Shown here: positions 12,705 to 21,497 of the stretch, one piece after another
Numbering within the stretch: the first letter of the stretch is position 1
Layout: the number at the start of each line of letters is the position of its first letter
DNA from: Prevotella sp. 885
Lineage (GTDB): Bacteria > Bacteroidota > Bacteroidia > Bacteroidales > Bacteroidaceae
Length of the DNA stretch: 39,644 nt
Assembly: GCF_002265625.1 (NCBI RefSeq)
Contig: NZ_NOVE01000034.1
Span: 1 to 39,644 of the forward strand
Reading direction: 5' to 3'
Made by a program: the position numbers and the translations under genes
Notes under the pieces: generated by a model
Told to the model about the DNA's origin: nothing
Database searches by the model: none
Seen by the model: the letters and a program-made list of their open reading frames with translations, nothing else

Positions 12705-15263
12705 ATGAAACAAAAGTATTCATCTTACAAATTGCTGGCTCTCTCCTCTGCTCTCTCAGCTCTTTCGCTCACCGCAGCAGCCCAGAATGCCAATGTTGTC
12801 TATCAGGACAGCAACGTGCGCTTCACGCTTGTCACCGACGGAACCGTGCGCATGGAATATACGCCGGACGGCAAATTCCTTGACAACAAGTCGTTCATTG
12901 CCGTCAACCGCTCGTATCCGGAAGTGAAATACAAGAAGAACGAGACGTCCAAGAAGGTTGTGATATCCACAGATTATCTCACTCTCTCCTACACGAAAGG
13001 CTCAGGTCCGCTCACCGAACGCAATCTCTCCATCGTCTCGGCAAAGACCAAGAAGAAGGCAGCCGACGGCAAACACCTCATTCCCTTCGCATGGCATCCG
13101 GGACAGAAGGACGCGCCTGACGCCAATCTGAAAGGCACATACCGCACTCTCGACGGATATGACGGCGACTCGCGTGGCGATACGGGCAAGATGCCCATTG
13201 AGGACGGACTGCTCTCAAGGAGCGGCTGGACTCTGATAGACGATTCCGAGGGCTACGTCTTCGACAACAGCGACTGGCAGTGGGTGGAGCATCGTCCTAA
13301 CGAGGGCAAGACGCAGGACATGTATTTCCTCGCATACGGCAACGACTATAAGAAGGCTCTGCACGACTTTACGGTCTTCGCAGGAAAGGAACCGCTGCCG
13401 CCGCGCTATGCGTTCGGCTACTGGTGGTCGCGCTATTGGGGATATAGCGACAACGAACTGCGCCAGCTCGTCGGCAAGATGCAGTCATACAACATACCGA
13501 TGGACGTGCTCGTAGTGGACATGGACTGGCATTACACCGAGGAAGGACGTGGCGGATGGACCGGATATACATGGAACAAGCGACTCTTCCCCTCGCCCAA
13601 GGGCTTCCTGAAATGGGTAAAGCAGCAGCAACTCGAGACCACAGTCAACCTCCATCCTGCCGACGGCATAAAGTATTACGAAGAAGGATATGACGACATG
13701 GCGAGATGGATGGGCTTGAATCCTGCCGAGAAGAAGGACATAGCATGGAACGCTTCCTCCAAGAGATTCATGCAGGGATGGTACGACAAGATTCTCCGAC
13801 CCATGGAACGTGACGGCATCGACTTCTGGTGGCTCGACTGGCAGCAGTGGGACAACGACAAGGAATTTCCGCGTCTGAGCAACACCTGGTGGATAAACTA
13901 TACCACATTCACCGACATGGAGCGACATCACGACACCCGTCCGATGCTCTATCATCGTTGGGGCGGACTGGGCAACCACCGTTATCAGATAGGATTCTCG
14001 GGAGATGCCATCATCAGCTGGAAGTCGCTCGACTTCCAACCTTACTACAACTCCACCGCCTCAAACGTGCTCTACGGCTACTGGAGCCACGACATCGGCG
14101 GACACATGGGAGCCGACTCCATCAATCCGGAGATGTATATACGCTGGATGCAGTTCGGAGCCTTCAGCCCTGTGCTGCGCACGCATTCCACAAAGAACGC
14201 CGGACTGAACAAGGAGCCGTGGGTATTTGCCGACAAGGAGCGCGACATCATCCGCGACATCATCAAGCAACGCTACTCGCTCGCGCCTTACATTTACACC
14301 ATGGCGCGTCATGCCTACGACACCGGCGTGTCGCTGTGCCGACCGATGTATTATGACTATCCAGACACAAAGGAGGCTTACAGCAACCGCAACGAATATA
14401 TGTTCGGCGACAACTTCCTCGTCTATCCCATCACAAAGCCGATGAACAACGGCGTGTCAGAACAGAACGTCTGGCTGCCGGCAGGATGCGACTGGTACGA
14501 ACTGTCGTCAGGAACAATGCTGAAAGGCGGACAGAATGTCGAGCGCCGCTTCCTGCTGGACGAATATCCTGTCTACATCAAAGCCGGAAGCATCATCCCG
14601 CAGTACGGCGACGTGAAGAATCTGCGCAACAACGACGAGGCTGTCACCGTAACCGTATATCCCGGCAACGTGAACACGCAATTCGACATGTATGAGGACA
14701 ACGGCAATGACAAGCAGTATGCCACGGCTTACGCCACCACCCTGCTCTCGTCCACTCACTCTGCCGACGGCTCATTGTGCGTTAAGATAGGAGCACGTAA
14801 GGGCGAATACAGCGGCATGCCTTCACGCAGACAGTTCAGACTGAAGCTTGTGGCTTCTGCCGTTCCTGAGAAGGTGACGGTAGACGGCAAGCAGACGGAT
14901 TTCGAATACGACGGAAACAAGCTTTCCTTGCTCGTCAACATACCTGAGACCGACTGCTCAAAAGAAAAGGTTGTGGAGATAAGCTATGCGAAGGACGCTC
15001 CGGTTCTCACGGACGGACTCATCGGAAAGTTCCGCCACATCCAGCAGAACTGCGTAGCGATGAAATACCGCAACCCTGCCATCGTGTTCGCCGAGCCTCT
15101 CGGAACGATGGAGTCGGCAGGCATAGCCATTACCTACAATCCCGAGAAGCAGAAGCAGATAGTGGAGACGTTCCGCACGAACTACGGTTCGCTTGCCGAC
15201 ATCCTCAAGCAGAACGGCATCGAAGGGGAAGACGCAAAGAAGTTTATGGACACCTCGTTCTAA
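12705..15263 (+). CDS. GH31 alpha-glucosidase
   Basis: An 852-residue secreted enzyme (signal peptide about 1-26, ending TAAAQ) of retaining glycoside hydrolase family 31, expected in the periplasm. An N-terminal mutarotase-like beta-sandwich (about 30-220) precedes the TIM barrel. The nucleophile is predicted to be Asp378 (DFWWLDWQQ) and the acid/base Asp434 (GFSGDA). A proximal and distal beta-domain follow, and the last 100 residues form an added tail seen in some Bacteroidetes GH31 proteins. In dextran PULs of Bacteroides a GH31 enzyme accompanies GH66 and removes glucose from isomalto-oligosaccharides. It is last in the operon, 125 bases after GH97, and probably shares the transcript. 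Confidence 0.93.
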   Translation: MKQKYSSYKLLALSSALSALSLTAAAQNANVVYQDSNVRFTLVTDGTVRMEYTPDGKFLDNKSFIAVNRSYPEVKYKKNETSKKVVISTDYLTLSYTKGSGPLTERNLSIVSAKTKKKAADGKHLIPFAWHPGQKDAPDANLKGTYRTLDGYDGDSRGDTGKMPIEDGLLSRSGWTLIDDSEGYVFDNSDWQWVEHRPNEGKTQDMYFLAYGNDYKKALHDFTVFAGKEPLPPRYAFGYWWSRYWGYSDNELRQLVGKMQSYNIPMDVLVVDMDWHYTEEGRGGWTGYTWNKRLFPSPKGFLKWVKQQQLETTVNLHPADGIKYYEEGYDDMARWMGLNPAEKKDIAWNASSKRFMQGWYDKILRPMERDGIDFWWLDWQQWDNDKEFPRLSNTWWINYTTFTDMERHHDTRPMLYHRWGGLGNHRYQIGFSGDAIISWKSLDFQPYYNSTASNVLYGYWSHDIGGHMGADSINPEMYIRWMQFGAFSPVLRTHSTKNAGLNKEPWVFADKERDIIRDIIKQRYSLAPYIYTMARHAYDTGVSLCRPMYYDYPDTKEAYSNRNEYMFGDNFLVYPITKPMNNGVSEQNVWLPAGCDWYELSSGTMLKGGQNVERRFLLDEYPVYIKAGSIIPQYGDVKNLRNNDEAVTVTVYPGNVNTQFDMYEDNGNDKQYATAYATTLLSSTHSADGSLCVKIGARKGEYSGMPSRRQFRLKLVASAVPEKVTVDGKQTDFEYDGNKLSLLVNIPETDCSKEKVVEISYAKDAPVLTDGLIGKFRHIQQNCVAMKYRNPAIVFAEPLGTMESAGIAITYNPEKQKQIVETFRTNYGSLADILKQNGIEGEDAKKFMDTSF

Positions 15264-15316
15264 AGTATCCGCAGCTCATACCCAATTTGCTTCCGTCCGT
15301 GGGTGCGTGGCTATGC

Positions 15317-15714
15317 CATGCAAATATCGTACAAAGAGTAAAAACCTATTACAAAATAAAAATTGATTCTGGAGTTCCGGTTTGCTGTTTTTTCGGTGTT
15401 TTGCTGTGCAAACAGCACCCGCGCATAACGATAGCGCCACTTTTACAGTCCAATAGTGCCACTATTAGAGTGTAAAAGTGGCGCTATTGCATGATAAAAG
15501 TGGCACTATTGTAGTGTAAAAGTGGCGCTATTGCAACACAAATAGGCTTTTTGCTGCTTTCATTTTTTGCACATTCTCCTCACAAACCTTCTAATTCACT
15601 GTGTATAAACCGTTTATCCTTGCACGCTCAAAACTCAAGAATTTCGCACCAAAGATTTTGTTGTGCGCTGAACGAGGAGTATTGAGCATTAGAAATGCAA
15701 ATATTGTGTCGGAC
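15317..15714. repeat. 398-bp dispersed direct repeat, right copy
   Basis: Same orientation and length as the copy at 212-609, with about 19 substitutions and no indels. Differences cluster in the spacers between the phased sites and near 15670-15682, while the 15-bp sites themselves are identical. With its partner it brackets the whole PUL including its regulator. Confidence 0.92.
15431..15531. repeat. Phased array of five 15-bp sites (right copy)
   Basis: Sites start at 15431, 15452, 15473, 15495 and 15517, with the same 21, 21, 22, 22 spacing and the same orientation pattern as at 326-426. All five cores match the left copy exactly, although five of the intervening spacer bases differ. Confidence 0.85.
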
Positions 15715-15728
15715 GGTATGCCATCCGA
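15709..15728 (-). terminator. Hairpin after the AraC-type regulator gene
   Basis: An 8-bp stem (15709-15716 with 15721-15728) and a 4-base loop lie 4 bases past the stop codon. One pair is C·A on the plus strand but G·U in minus-strand RNA, so the fold is intact only in the transcript of the regulator gene. The outer stem matches the left copy while the loop differs. Confidence 0.5.
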
Positions 15729-15732
15729 ATAA

Positions 15733-17037
15733 CTATTGCGCATTTTCCACATGACTTGCGCGCCATTTCTTTGGCGACACACCCACCACCTGCGAGAACA
15801 CCTTCGAGAAGTAAGACAGGGAGGAGAAGCCGGTCTGCAGAGCCACCCACTCCAGACCATCATCAGGCTCTTTCTCCATGAGACGCTTGGCCTCATCGAT
15901 GCGCATCTCGGATATCCACCGCGAGAAGTTGATGCCGTAATGCTCGTTTATGAAGCGCGAGAGATAGCGGCGGTCTGTGCCCAGACGTTCGGCAATGTCG
16001 TTTATGGTAATCTGATCCGTCAGATACAGCTTCTCTTCTTTCCATTCATTGATGCGCTTCTCCAGCTTTGCTTCTTTAGAGTGACGCGTCTCATGCACGA
16101 CCTGACTGCTTTCCGTCTTATCCGCCACGCCATCCTTATCTATTTCTGCAGACACACCCTCCTCCTTCTCTTCTGAGCTTCTGCCGAAAATGGTAGTGGT
16201 CTGTTCGGGCATAGCGTTGCTGTATGTTTCGTAGCCATAAAGGATAGCTACAGAGCCATGATTTTGTGACAAACCGGCGCTTCCATTCATCATCGCGTCT
16301 TCCTCAAACTCCTTGAAAGCCTCGCCGATGCTACCGAAACGTGAAGAGAAATTGATGAAGCTGATGACTATATAGCTGTTGACGGATATTATATACACCT
16401 GACAGATGATGTTGCCCACAACGCCTAAGATAAGCGTGAAGGCAGCCACTGCTCCAAGGAAGAGCATAAGAAGGATACTACGGTATATCCAATGCACAAA
16501 CTGGTGCATGTCGCGGGTGAAGTATTGGTCGAGCATTCTGTCGCGATGCTTATACACCTTCAGCAGGCGGAACATGAAATAGAAGATATAGATGAAGTAA
16601 ACAATCACTGAAACTCTTCTTACAAGAGGGCCAGCCAATGAAGGGTCCATCCACAACGAGCTTATGGAGAGAAGCGTATTGAGCAGCCATAAAGCTAAGG
16701 AAAGAGTCAGATGGCGCGTGGAAGCCTTGATGGTTCCGAGCAGATTGCCGAAGAAGAAGGTCAGGAAGATGGCGGAAAGCAGAAACAGCGACGTGTCCAT
16801 TATCTCAACTATAGGGTCGAGCGTCAGCCACCAGACGTCAGGCCTGACAAAGCACCATGCCAGACAGTTGGTTCCCATAACCAGATAATTTAATGCAAGG
16901 AAGCGTTGGGAACGCCTGTACGTCTTGTATATCTCGCGCTTCGGTGTCTTGTAAAGGCACAAGACAAAGGCAAAGGCAATATATAATATACCTGCAAATT
17001 GCACTATTATATTAAAATATAAAGCAAAAATCTCCAT
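15733..17037 (-). CDS. Membrane-anchored AraC-family regulator
   Basis: A 434-residue protein with an N-terminal membrane domain of about six or seven hydrophobic helices (residues 5-245), a variable linker rich in Glu and Lys (about 250-335), and a C-terminal AraC-type double helix-turn-helix (about 340-430: NDIAERLGTDRRYLSRFI and FSSLSYFSKVFSQVVGVSPKKW). This design suggests a DNA-binding protein tethered to the inner membrane that senses a membrane or external cue. The signal is unknown. Its gene lies 34 bases downstream of the alpha/beta hydrolase gene and may be co-transcribed with it. Its 3' end abuts the 398-bp repeat beside the PUL, but nothing in the sequence shows that it regulates the PUL. 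Confidence 0.85.
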   Translation of the reverse strand: MEIFALYFNIIVQFAGILYIAFAFVLCLYKTPKREIYKTYRRSQRFLALNYLVMGTNCLAWCFVRPDVWWLTLDPIVEIMDTSLFLLSAIFLTFFFGNLLGTIKASTRHLTLSLALWLLNTLLSISSLWMDPSLAGPLVRRVSVIVYFIYIFYFMFRLLKVYKHRDRMLDQYFTRDMHQFVHWIYRSILLMLFLGAVAAFTLILGVVGNIICQVYIISVNSYIVISFINFSSRFGSIGEAFKEFEEDAMMNGSAGLSQNHGSVAILYGYETYSNAMPEQTTTIFGRSSEEKEEGVSAEIDKDGVADKTESSQVVHETRHSKEAKLEKRINEWKEEKLYLTDQITINDIAERLGTDRRYLSRFINEHYGINFSRWISEMRIDEAKRLMEKEPDDGLEWVALQTGFSSLSYFSKVFSQVVGVSPKKWRASHVENAQ

Positions 17038-17071
17038 AATGTCAGTTTGAAAGCAGTCTCAATATTGTTCA

Positions 17072-18013
17072 TTATAAGTTGTAGCGCAGGAAGTCAGCCA
17101 CCCTGCGTGTGTATTCCGCTTTATGGTCCTTGTACGACACGGCGTGCTCGCTGCCCGGCGCTATCCAGAGCGCTTTCTTGCCTGGCTTGGCCTCGTAAAG
17201 AGGACGGACCATGGCTGTCGGCACGAACTTGTCGTTGCTGCCGTGGATGAAAAGCATCGGTTTGCGACACTTTGCCACCTGATTCAGAGGCGACGCCTCC
17301 TTGAACGACCAGCCGTAACGGGCCTTCACCAAGGCGGACGTGATGTGGAGCATGGGAAATTCGGGCAGTCCGAAACGCTTCTTCATCTCCTGCGAATACT
17401 CGTCCCATACGCTCGTATAGCCACAGTCTTCTATGAAGCATCTCACGTATGAGGGCGTAGGGTCGCCGCTTACGCACATCGTAGTGGCAGCTCCCATGGA
17501 GATGCCGTGGAGCACAAGGCGCATCGAGTCGGCAGGTGTATGGAATACGGACGGTGCCCTGCGCAGCCAGTCCTCAATGTCCAGACGGTCTTTCCATCCC
17601 ATCTGAGCCACATCGCCGTCCGACATTCCGTGTCCGTAAAGGTCCGGAATCAAGACATTATATCCTAACACACGCTCATAAAGGTGGGCTATGTGTATCA
17701 TCTGAGCCGCGTCACACTCATATCCGTGCACCAGCAGAGCCGTTCGTCCGTGCGCCTTGGGATTGGCTACGAAGATGGCATGCTGCCTGTTGCCCGTACT
17801 CAGCACTACGAAGGTGTCGCGCAGGGCGTGTATAGCGTTGAGACTGTCCATCCAAGGGCGTGTTTCGGGATAGGTACGCTCCATATATTCGTATGAGAGT
17901 GTACGGTTACGGTCGCTGGTGGACAGCGCATAGTCTATAAGCGCAAAGGCTCCAGCTACAAAAACTATACATAAGACGATTATAGTCGCAAATACATATT
18001 TCAACGCTTTCAT
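17072..18013 (-). CDS. Membrane-anchored alpha/beta hydrolase
   Basis: A 313-residue protein with one N-terminal hydrophobic segment (about 7-28) serving as anchor or signal, then an alpha/beta-hydrolase fold. The expected catalytic triad is visible: Ser172 in GISMG, Asp261 in HGSNDKFVP and His290 in GSEHAV. The LVHGYECDA segment (about 94-102) fits the oxyanion loop. It belongs to the broad Hydrolase_4/peptidase S15-like (BAAT-type) group common in Bacteroidetes. The substrate (ester, thioester, acyl or peptide) cannot be told. The AraC-type regulator gene follows on the same strand after 34 bases. A minus-strand TAACTTTG promoter element is at 18049-18056. Confidence 0.85.
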   Translation of the reverse strand: MKALKYVFATIIVLCIVFVAGAFALIDYALSTSDRNRTLSYEYMERTYPETRPWMDSLNAIHALRDTFVVLSTGNRQHAIFVANPKAHGRTALLVHGYECDAAQMIHIAHLYERVLGYNVLIPDLYGHGMSDGDVAQMGWKDRLDIEDWLRRAPSVFHTPADSMRLVLHGISMGAATTMCVSGDPTPSYVRCFIEDCGYTSVWDEYSQEMKKRFGLPEFPMLHITSALVKARYGWSFKEASPLNQVAKCRKPMLFIHGSNDKFVPTAMVRPLYEAKPGKKALWIAPGSEHAVSYKDHKAEYTRRVADFLRYNL

Positions 18014-18048
18014 AGTCGTTTTAGTTATTTGTCAATGAAAAGTTAATG

Positions 18049-18056
18049 CAAAGTTA
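18049..18056 (-). promoter_or_regulatory. Promoter -7 element for the hydrolase gene
   Basis: Minus-strand TAACTTTGCA fits the Bacteroidetes sigma-ABfr consensus TAnnTTTG. It lies about 36 bases upstream of the hydrolase start. No clear -33 TTTG was seen. Confidence 0.6.
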
Positions 18057-18147
18057 ACGTTTTTCAACTAAAACACCGAAAACCGATTACTAAAAAATCT
18101 CAGTCTGAGATATTAAAAGAGTGTTACAGAACAAAATAAATACAGCC

Positions 18148-18182
18148 TTTGCATATTGTTTCGACAAAAATCCTTAACTTTG
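18148..18182 (+). promoter_or_regulatory. corA promoter
   Basis: TTTG at 18148-18151 and TAACTTTG at 18175-18182 form a Bacteroidetes-type promoter. The predicted transcript has a leader of about 120 bases before corA. The leader contains an 11-codon open frame (18211-18246) and a hairpin near the start codon. Confidence 0.65.
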
Positions 18183-18272
18183 CACACGCTTTTAAAAATC
18201 ATATTAATATATGGACGACTATCACGCGGAAAATAAGAATTTGTAATGTAGGCGGCTGTTCAGCAAAGAAAC

Positions 18273-18304
18273 AGTCTCCCGCATTGTTAAACCCATTGGA
18301 GACT
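18273..18304 (+). promoter_or_regulatory. Leader hairpin upstream of corA
   Basis: AGTCTCC (18273-18279) pairs with GGAGACT (18298-18304), 7 bp around an 18-base loop, ending 7 bases before the corA ATG. At this position folding would affect ribosome access. A regulatory role is inference. Confidence 0.45.
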
Positions 18305-18311
18305 ATTCTTT

Positions 18312-19238
18312 ATGAGAACATTCTGGAACACCAACTCTACTCTTAAGCCCATCGACGAATGGCAGCCCAACTGCTGGATACAGGTAACCTGTCCGACAGA
18401 TGAAGACCAGCAATTGCTGGAAGACAAATTCAACATACCCGACTATTTCCTCTCCGACATCAGCGACGCGGACGAACGTGCGCGCTACGAGTATGATGAC
18501 GGATGGATGCTCATCATCCTTCGTATACCCTACGTCAAGGAAATACGCTCTCGCACACCATATACCACCGTTCCGCTCGGCATCATCCACAAGCGCGACG
18601 TCACCATCACCGTTTGCTATTACGAAACCAACATGATGATTGACTTCGTGAGCTACCACCAGAAGCGTGGCGAGGGATTCACCGACTATGTGGACATGAT
18701 TTTCCGCCTCTTCCTCTCTTCAGCCGTATGGTATCTGAAACGACTGAAGCAAATAAACTCCCTCATCGAGAAAGCCAAGCACAACCTCGACCATAACGTC
18801 AACAACGAATCGCTCATAGCGCTCTCACGTCTGCAGGACTCGCTCACTTACTTCGTGACATCCATCCGCGGCAACGAGACGCTTCTTGCCAAGCTGAAGT
18901 TCAAGCTGCAGGTGGACGAGTTGGACGCCGACCTCATCGAGGACGTAAACATCGAGATGTCGCAGGCACGTGAGACCACAAACATCTATTCGGACATCCT
19001 CGAGTCGACGATGGACACCTACTCGTCCATCATCAACAACAACATGAACACCGTGATGCGTACGCTCACATCCGTATCAATCATCATGATGCTCCCGACG
19101 CTGATATCATCGTTCTTCGGAATGAACCTCATAAACGGCATGGAAGACTCGCGGTGGGGATTCCTCATAGCCATCTTCATATCAGTAATAATATCAACGG
19201 TTTCGTGGCTTATTCTGCGCCACAAGCGACTGTTATAG
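18312..19238 (+). CDS. corA: CorA-type magnesium/cobalt transporter
   Basis: A 308-residue divalent metal channel of the CorA family. The large N-terminal cytoplasmic domain is mixed alpha/beta and then a long helical stalk (about 135-235). Two transmembrane helices end the protein (about 250-269 and 280-301). The signature Gly-Met-Asn is at 270-272 within FFGMNLING, and the short C-terminus is basic (RHKRLL). The family works as a pentamer in the inner membrane and carries Mg2+, Co2+ or Ni2+; ZntB-like Zn2+ transport is an alternative within the same fold. It is a single gene with its own promoter and a strong terminator at 19262-19312. Confidence 0.93.
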   Translation: MRTFWNTNSTLKPIDEWQPNCWIQVTCPTDEDQQLLEDKFNIPDYFLSDISDADERARYEYDDGWMLIILRIPYVKEIRSRTPYTTVPLGIIHKRDVTITVCYYETNMMIDFVSYHQKRGEGFTDYVDMIFRLFLSSAVWYLKRLKQINSLIEKAKHNLDHNVNNESLIALSRLQDSLTYFVTSIRGNETLLAKLKFKLQVDELDADLIEDVNIEMSQARETTNIYSDILESTMDTYSSIINNNMNTVMRTLTSVSIIMMLPTLISSFFGMNLINGMEDSRWGFLIAIFISVIISTVSWLILRHKRLL

Positions 19239-19261
19239 AGCATATAAAGACATAAAAAAAG

Positions 19262-19312
19262 AATGAATACGAAAAAAAATAATTATTTTCGCTCGTATTC
19301 ATTTTTTTTTAT
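19262..19312 (+). terminator. Intrinsic terminator of corA
   Basis: Perfect 11-bp stem AATGAATACGA (19262-19272) with TCGTATTCATT (19293-19303), an A/T-rich inner palindrome, and a run of about nine T right after the stem. It is a strong rho-independent terminator. Confidence 0.85.
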
Positions 19313-19320
19313 TAAGTTTG
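19313..19320 (+). promoter_or_regulatory. Promoter -7 element for the DUF349 gene
   Basis: TAAGTTTGCA immediately follows the corA terminator and lies 129 bases upstream of the DUF349 start, giving a leader of about 120 bases. Two tiny open frames in the leader (19346-19381 and 19378-19434, ATGA-type overlap) have no recognisable product. Confidence 0.5.
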
Positions 19321-19449
19321 CAATCTATTAAATTAAAAACGTGATATGGCACAAGCCGTCAGCGCTTTCAGAACTATATGAAACGTAAAGGCGAGACGGA
19401 CAAGTGTCGTGAATTTGAATTACCCGAATCATAAACTTAAAACAGTTAA

Positions 19450-21270
19450 ATGATGGACTCTCAAGAAAACGCCCTGTTGCAAGGTGCACAAGTAGAGAAG
19501 GAAGTGGAGCAGACCACAGCGCAGAACGCTGAGGCAGCTGCCGACGACCAGAAAGTAGAGAATGCTAAGGTGTATAAGACAAAGAAAGAGGTGGTGGAAC
19601 GCCTGAAGGAAATCGCCGCAAGCGACGAAAATCCTGACAAGGACGAGATAGACCTCCTCAAGACCGTCTTCTACAAGCTCCACATCACAGAGCGCGAGGC
19701 ACGTATGAAGGAATACATCGACGGCGGAGGCGATCCCGAGGCATACCAGATTATGCCCGACGAGGACGAGGAAACCTTCAAGCAGCAGATGGCAATAGTA
19801 CGTGAGAAGCGTGCCCGCATTTTCCAGCAGCAGGAGGCAGAGAAGCAGGCTAACCTCGAAAAGAAGCTCGAAATCATAGAGAAGATAAAGGCGATGGCAA
19901 CATCTCCGGACGAGGCCAACAAGTCGTACAACGAGTTTAAGGAGCTGCAGCAGCAGTGGAAGGACATCAAGAATGTCCCCGCTGACCGCGCAAGCGAGCT
20001 TTGGCGCAACTATCAGTTGTACGTGGAGCAGTTCTATGATCTGCTCAAGCTCAACTCAGAGGCACGCGAGTACGACTTCAAGAAGAATCTTGAGACCAAG
20101 ACAAAGCTCTGCGAGGCTGCGGAGAAACTCGCTGACGAGGAGGATGTCATCAGCGCATTCCATCAGTTGCAGGAGCTTCATCAGCAATACCGCGAGACTG
20201 GTCCCGTGGCTAAGGAGCTGCGCGAGCAGATATGGACTCGCTTCAAGGCCGCTTCCACAGTAATCAACAAGCGCCATCAGCAGCACTTCGAGGACCTTCG
20301 CTCTAAGGAAGAGGAGAACCTCACACTCAAGACAGCCCTCTGCGAAAAGGTGGAGGAGATAAGCAAGCAGGAGAACAAGACTGCAAGCGACTGGGAGAAA
20401 CGCTCTAAGGAGATTATCGACATACAGAACCAGTGGAAGACCATCGGTTTCGCACCGCAGAAGATGAACGTCAAGATATTCGAGCGCTTCCGTGCAGCTT
20501 GTGACGACTTCTTCGGACGCAAGTCAGAATTCTTCAAGGAAATGAAGCAGGCTTATGCCGCCAACATCGAAAAGAAGAAGGCTCTCGTGGAGAAGGCTCA
20601 GGCTTTGGCTGACAGCACAGACTGGAAGGTGACAAGCGACAAGCTCATCAACCTGCAGAAGGAATGGAAGACCATCGGCGTGGTGCCCAAGAAGATCGGC
20701 GACCAGCTCTGGCACGACTTCCTCAACGCCTGCAACAAGTTCTTCGAGGCTCGTAACGCCGCCAATGCTGGCGCACGTAACGAGGAGCGCGAGAATCTGG
20801 AGAAGAAGCGCAGCATCATTGAGCAGATAAAGGCTCTCGTAGCTGACGCCGCCAACGCCACACGCGAGAAGGTGCAGGCTCTGACTGACGAGTATAACAA
20901 GGTGGGACACGTTCCCTACAAGGAGAAGGACGCTCTCTACGCAGCTTACCACGAGGCTCTCGACGCCATCTACAAGGAGCTGAACATCAGCAACAAGCGT
21001 CGTCGCCTGGACGACTTCAAGTCGAACATCCGCAATATGGCTAAGCGTGGCGAGGACGCCATCGACAACGAGCGCGGACGTCTGACACGCCGCTTCGAGC
21101 AGCTCAAGCAGGAAATCCAGACTTACGAGAACAACCTCGGATTCCTCAACGCCAGCTCAAAGAAGGGCAACAGCCTCATCGACGAGATGAACCGCAAGGT
21201 GCAGAAGCTCCGTGACGACCTCGAACTGGTTCGCCAGAAGATCAAGGCCATCGACACAGAGAACAAGTAA
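19450..21270 (+). CDS. DUF349 repeat protein
   Basis: A 606-residue, highly charged, helical cytoplasmic protein with five DUF349 repeats beginning near residues 138, 217, 294, 374 and 452, a period of 77-80. Each repeat shows the pattern of a basic helix, then a helix ending in QQQWKDIKNVP, QNQWKTIGFAP, QKEWKTIGVVP or EYNKVGHVP. The N-terminal 70 residues are acidic and low in complexity. DUF349 proteins are widespread in Bacteroidetes and Actinobacteria, and their biochemical role is not established. The start is ambiguous between two adjacent ATG codons (19450 and 19453). It is a single gene flanked by its own promoter and terminator. Confidence 0.9.
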   Translation: MMDSQENALLQGAQVEKEVEQTTAQNAEAAADDQKVENAKVYKTKKEVVERLKEIAASDENPDKDEIDLLKTVFYKLHITEREARMKEYIDGGGDPEAYQIMPDEDEETFKQQMAIVREKRARIFQQQEAEKQANLEKKLEIIEKIKAMATSPDEANKSYNEFKELQQQWKDIKNVPADRASELWRNYQLYVEQFYDLLKLNSEAREYDFKKNLETKTKLCEAAEKLADEEDVISAFHQLQELHQQYRETGPVAKELREQIWTRFKAASTVINKRHQQHFEDLRSKEEENLTLKTALCEKVEEISKQENKTASDWEKRSKEIIDIQNQWKTIGFAPQKMNVKIFERFRAACDDFFGRKSEFFKEMKQAYAANIEKKKALVEKAQALADSTDWKVTSDKLINLQKEWKTIGVVPKKIGDQLWHDFLNACNKFFEARNAANAGARNEERENLEKKRSIIEQIKALVADAANATREKVQALTDEYNKVGHVPYKEKDALYAAYHEALDAIYKELNISNKRRRLDDFKSNIRNMAKRGEDAIDNERGRLTRRFEQLKQEIQTYENNLGFLNASSKKGNSLIDEMNRKVQKLRDDLELVRQKIKAIDTENK

Positions 21271-21289
21271 TCGTCATTATTATAATTAC

Positions 21290-21337
21290 AAAGCCCAGAC
21301 AGCAATGCCGTATGACAGCATTATTGTCTGGGCTTTT
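21290..21337 (+). terminator. Intrinsic terminator of the DUF349 gene
   Basis: Stem AAAGCCCAGACA (21290-21301) with TGTCTGGGCTTT (21325-21336), an inner AATGC/GCATT stem, and T residues at the end. Confidence 0.85.
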
Positions 21338-21415
21338 TCGTATGCTTCATGCAAAATGAAGGCTGAAGTTATGCAAAGCGAAGGCTAAGGAGTAGCGTAA
21401 GACGCAAAAGTAAAA

Positions 21416-21453
21416 GGGGCTCGTATTTCGTCCACTGACGAATACGGCCCCCC
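21416..21453 (-). terminator. Terminator of the cupin-AraC gene
   Basis: GGGG-C-CGTATT-CGT pairs with ACG-AATACG-G-CCCC, with small bulges. On the minus strand it is followed by TTTTACTTTTG. It lies about 45 bases past the regulator stop codon. Confidence 0.65.
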
Positions 21454-21497
21454 TAACGTATGAAAGAAGTCTAAATTAAATATATAGTATTTCCTTG

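Larger units (their letters stand above)
15264..15732. other. Convergent intergenic region right of the PUL
   Basis: No gene is supported. It lies between the 3' ends of the GH31 gene (plus) and the AraC-type regulator gene (minus) and is almost entirely the right copy of the 398-bp repeat plus a hairpin next to the regulator stop codon. No separate U-rich terminator for the PUL operon was found, so the repeat itself may serve as one. Confidence 0.7.

Noticed and set aside
19346..19434. Leader peptides upstream of the DUF349 gene
   Set aside because: Two tiny frames (11 and 18 codons) are present but have no supporting ribosome site, composition or nearby structure.
21350..21388. Imperfect 19-base tandem repeat after the DUF349 terminator
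   Set aside because: There are only two diverged units and no further structure; it is probably chance or simple drift in noncoding sequence.
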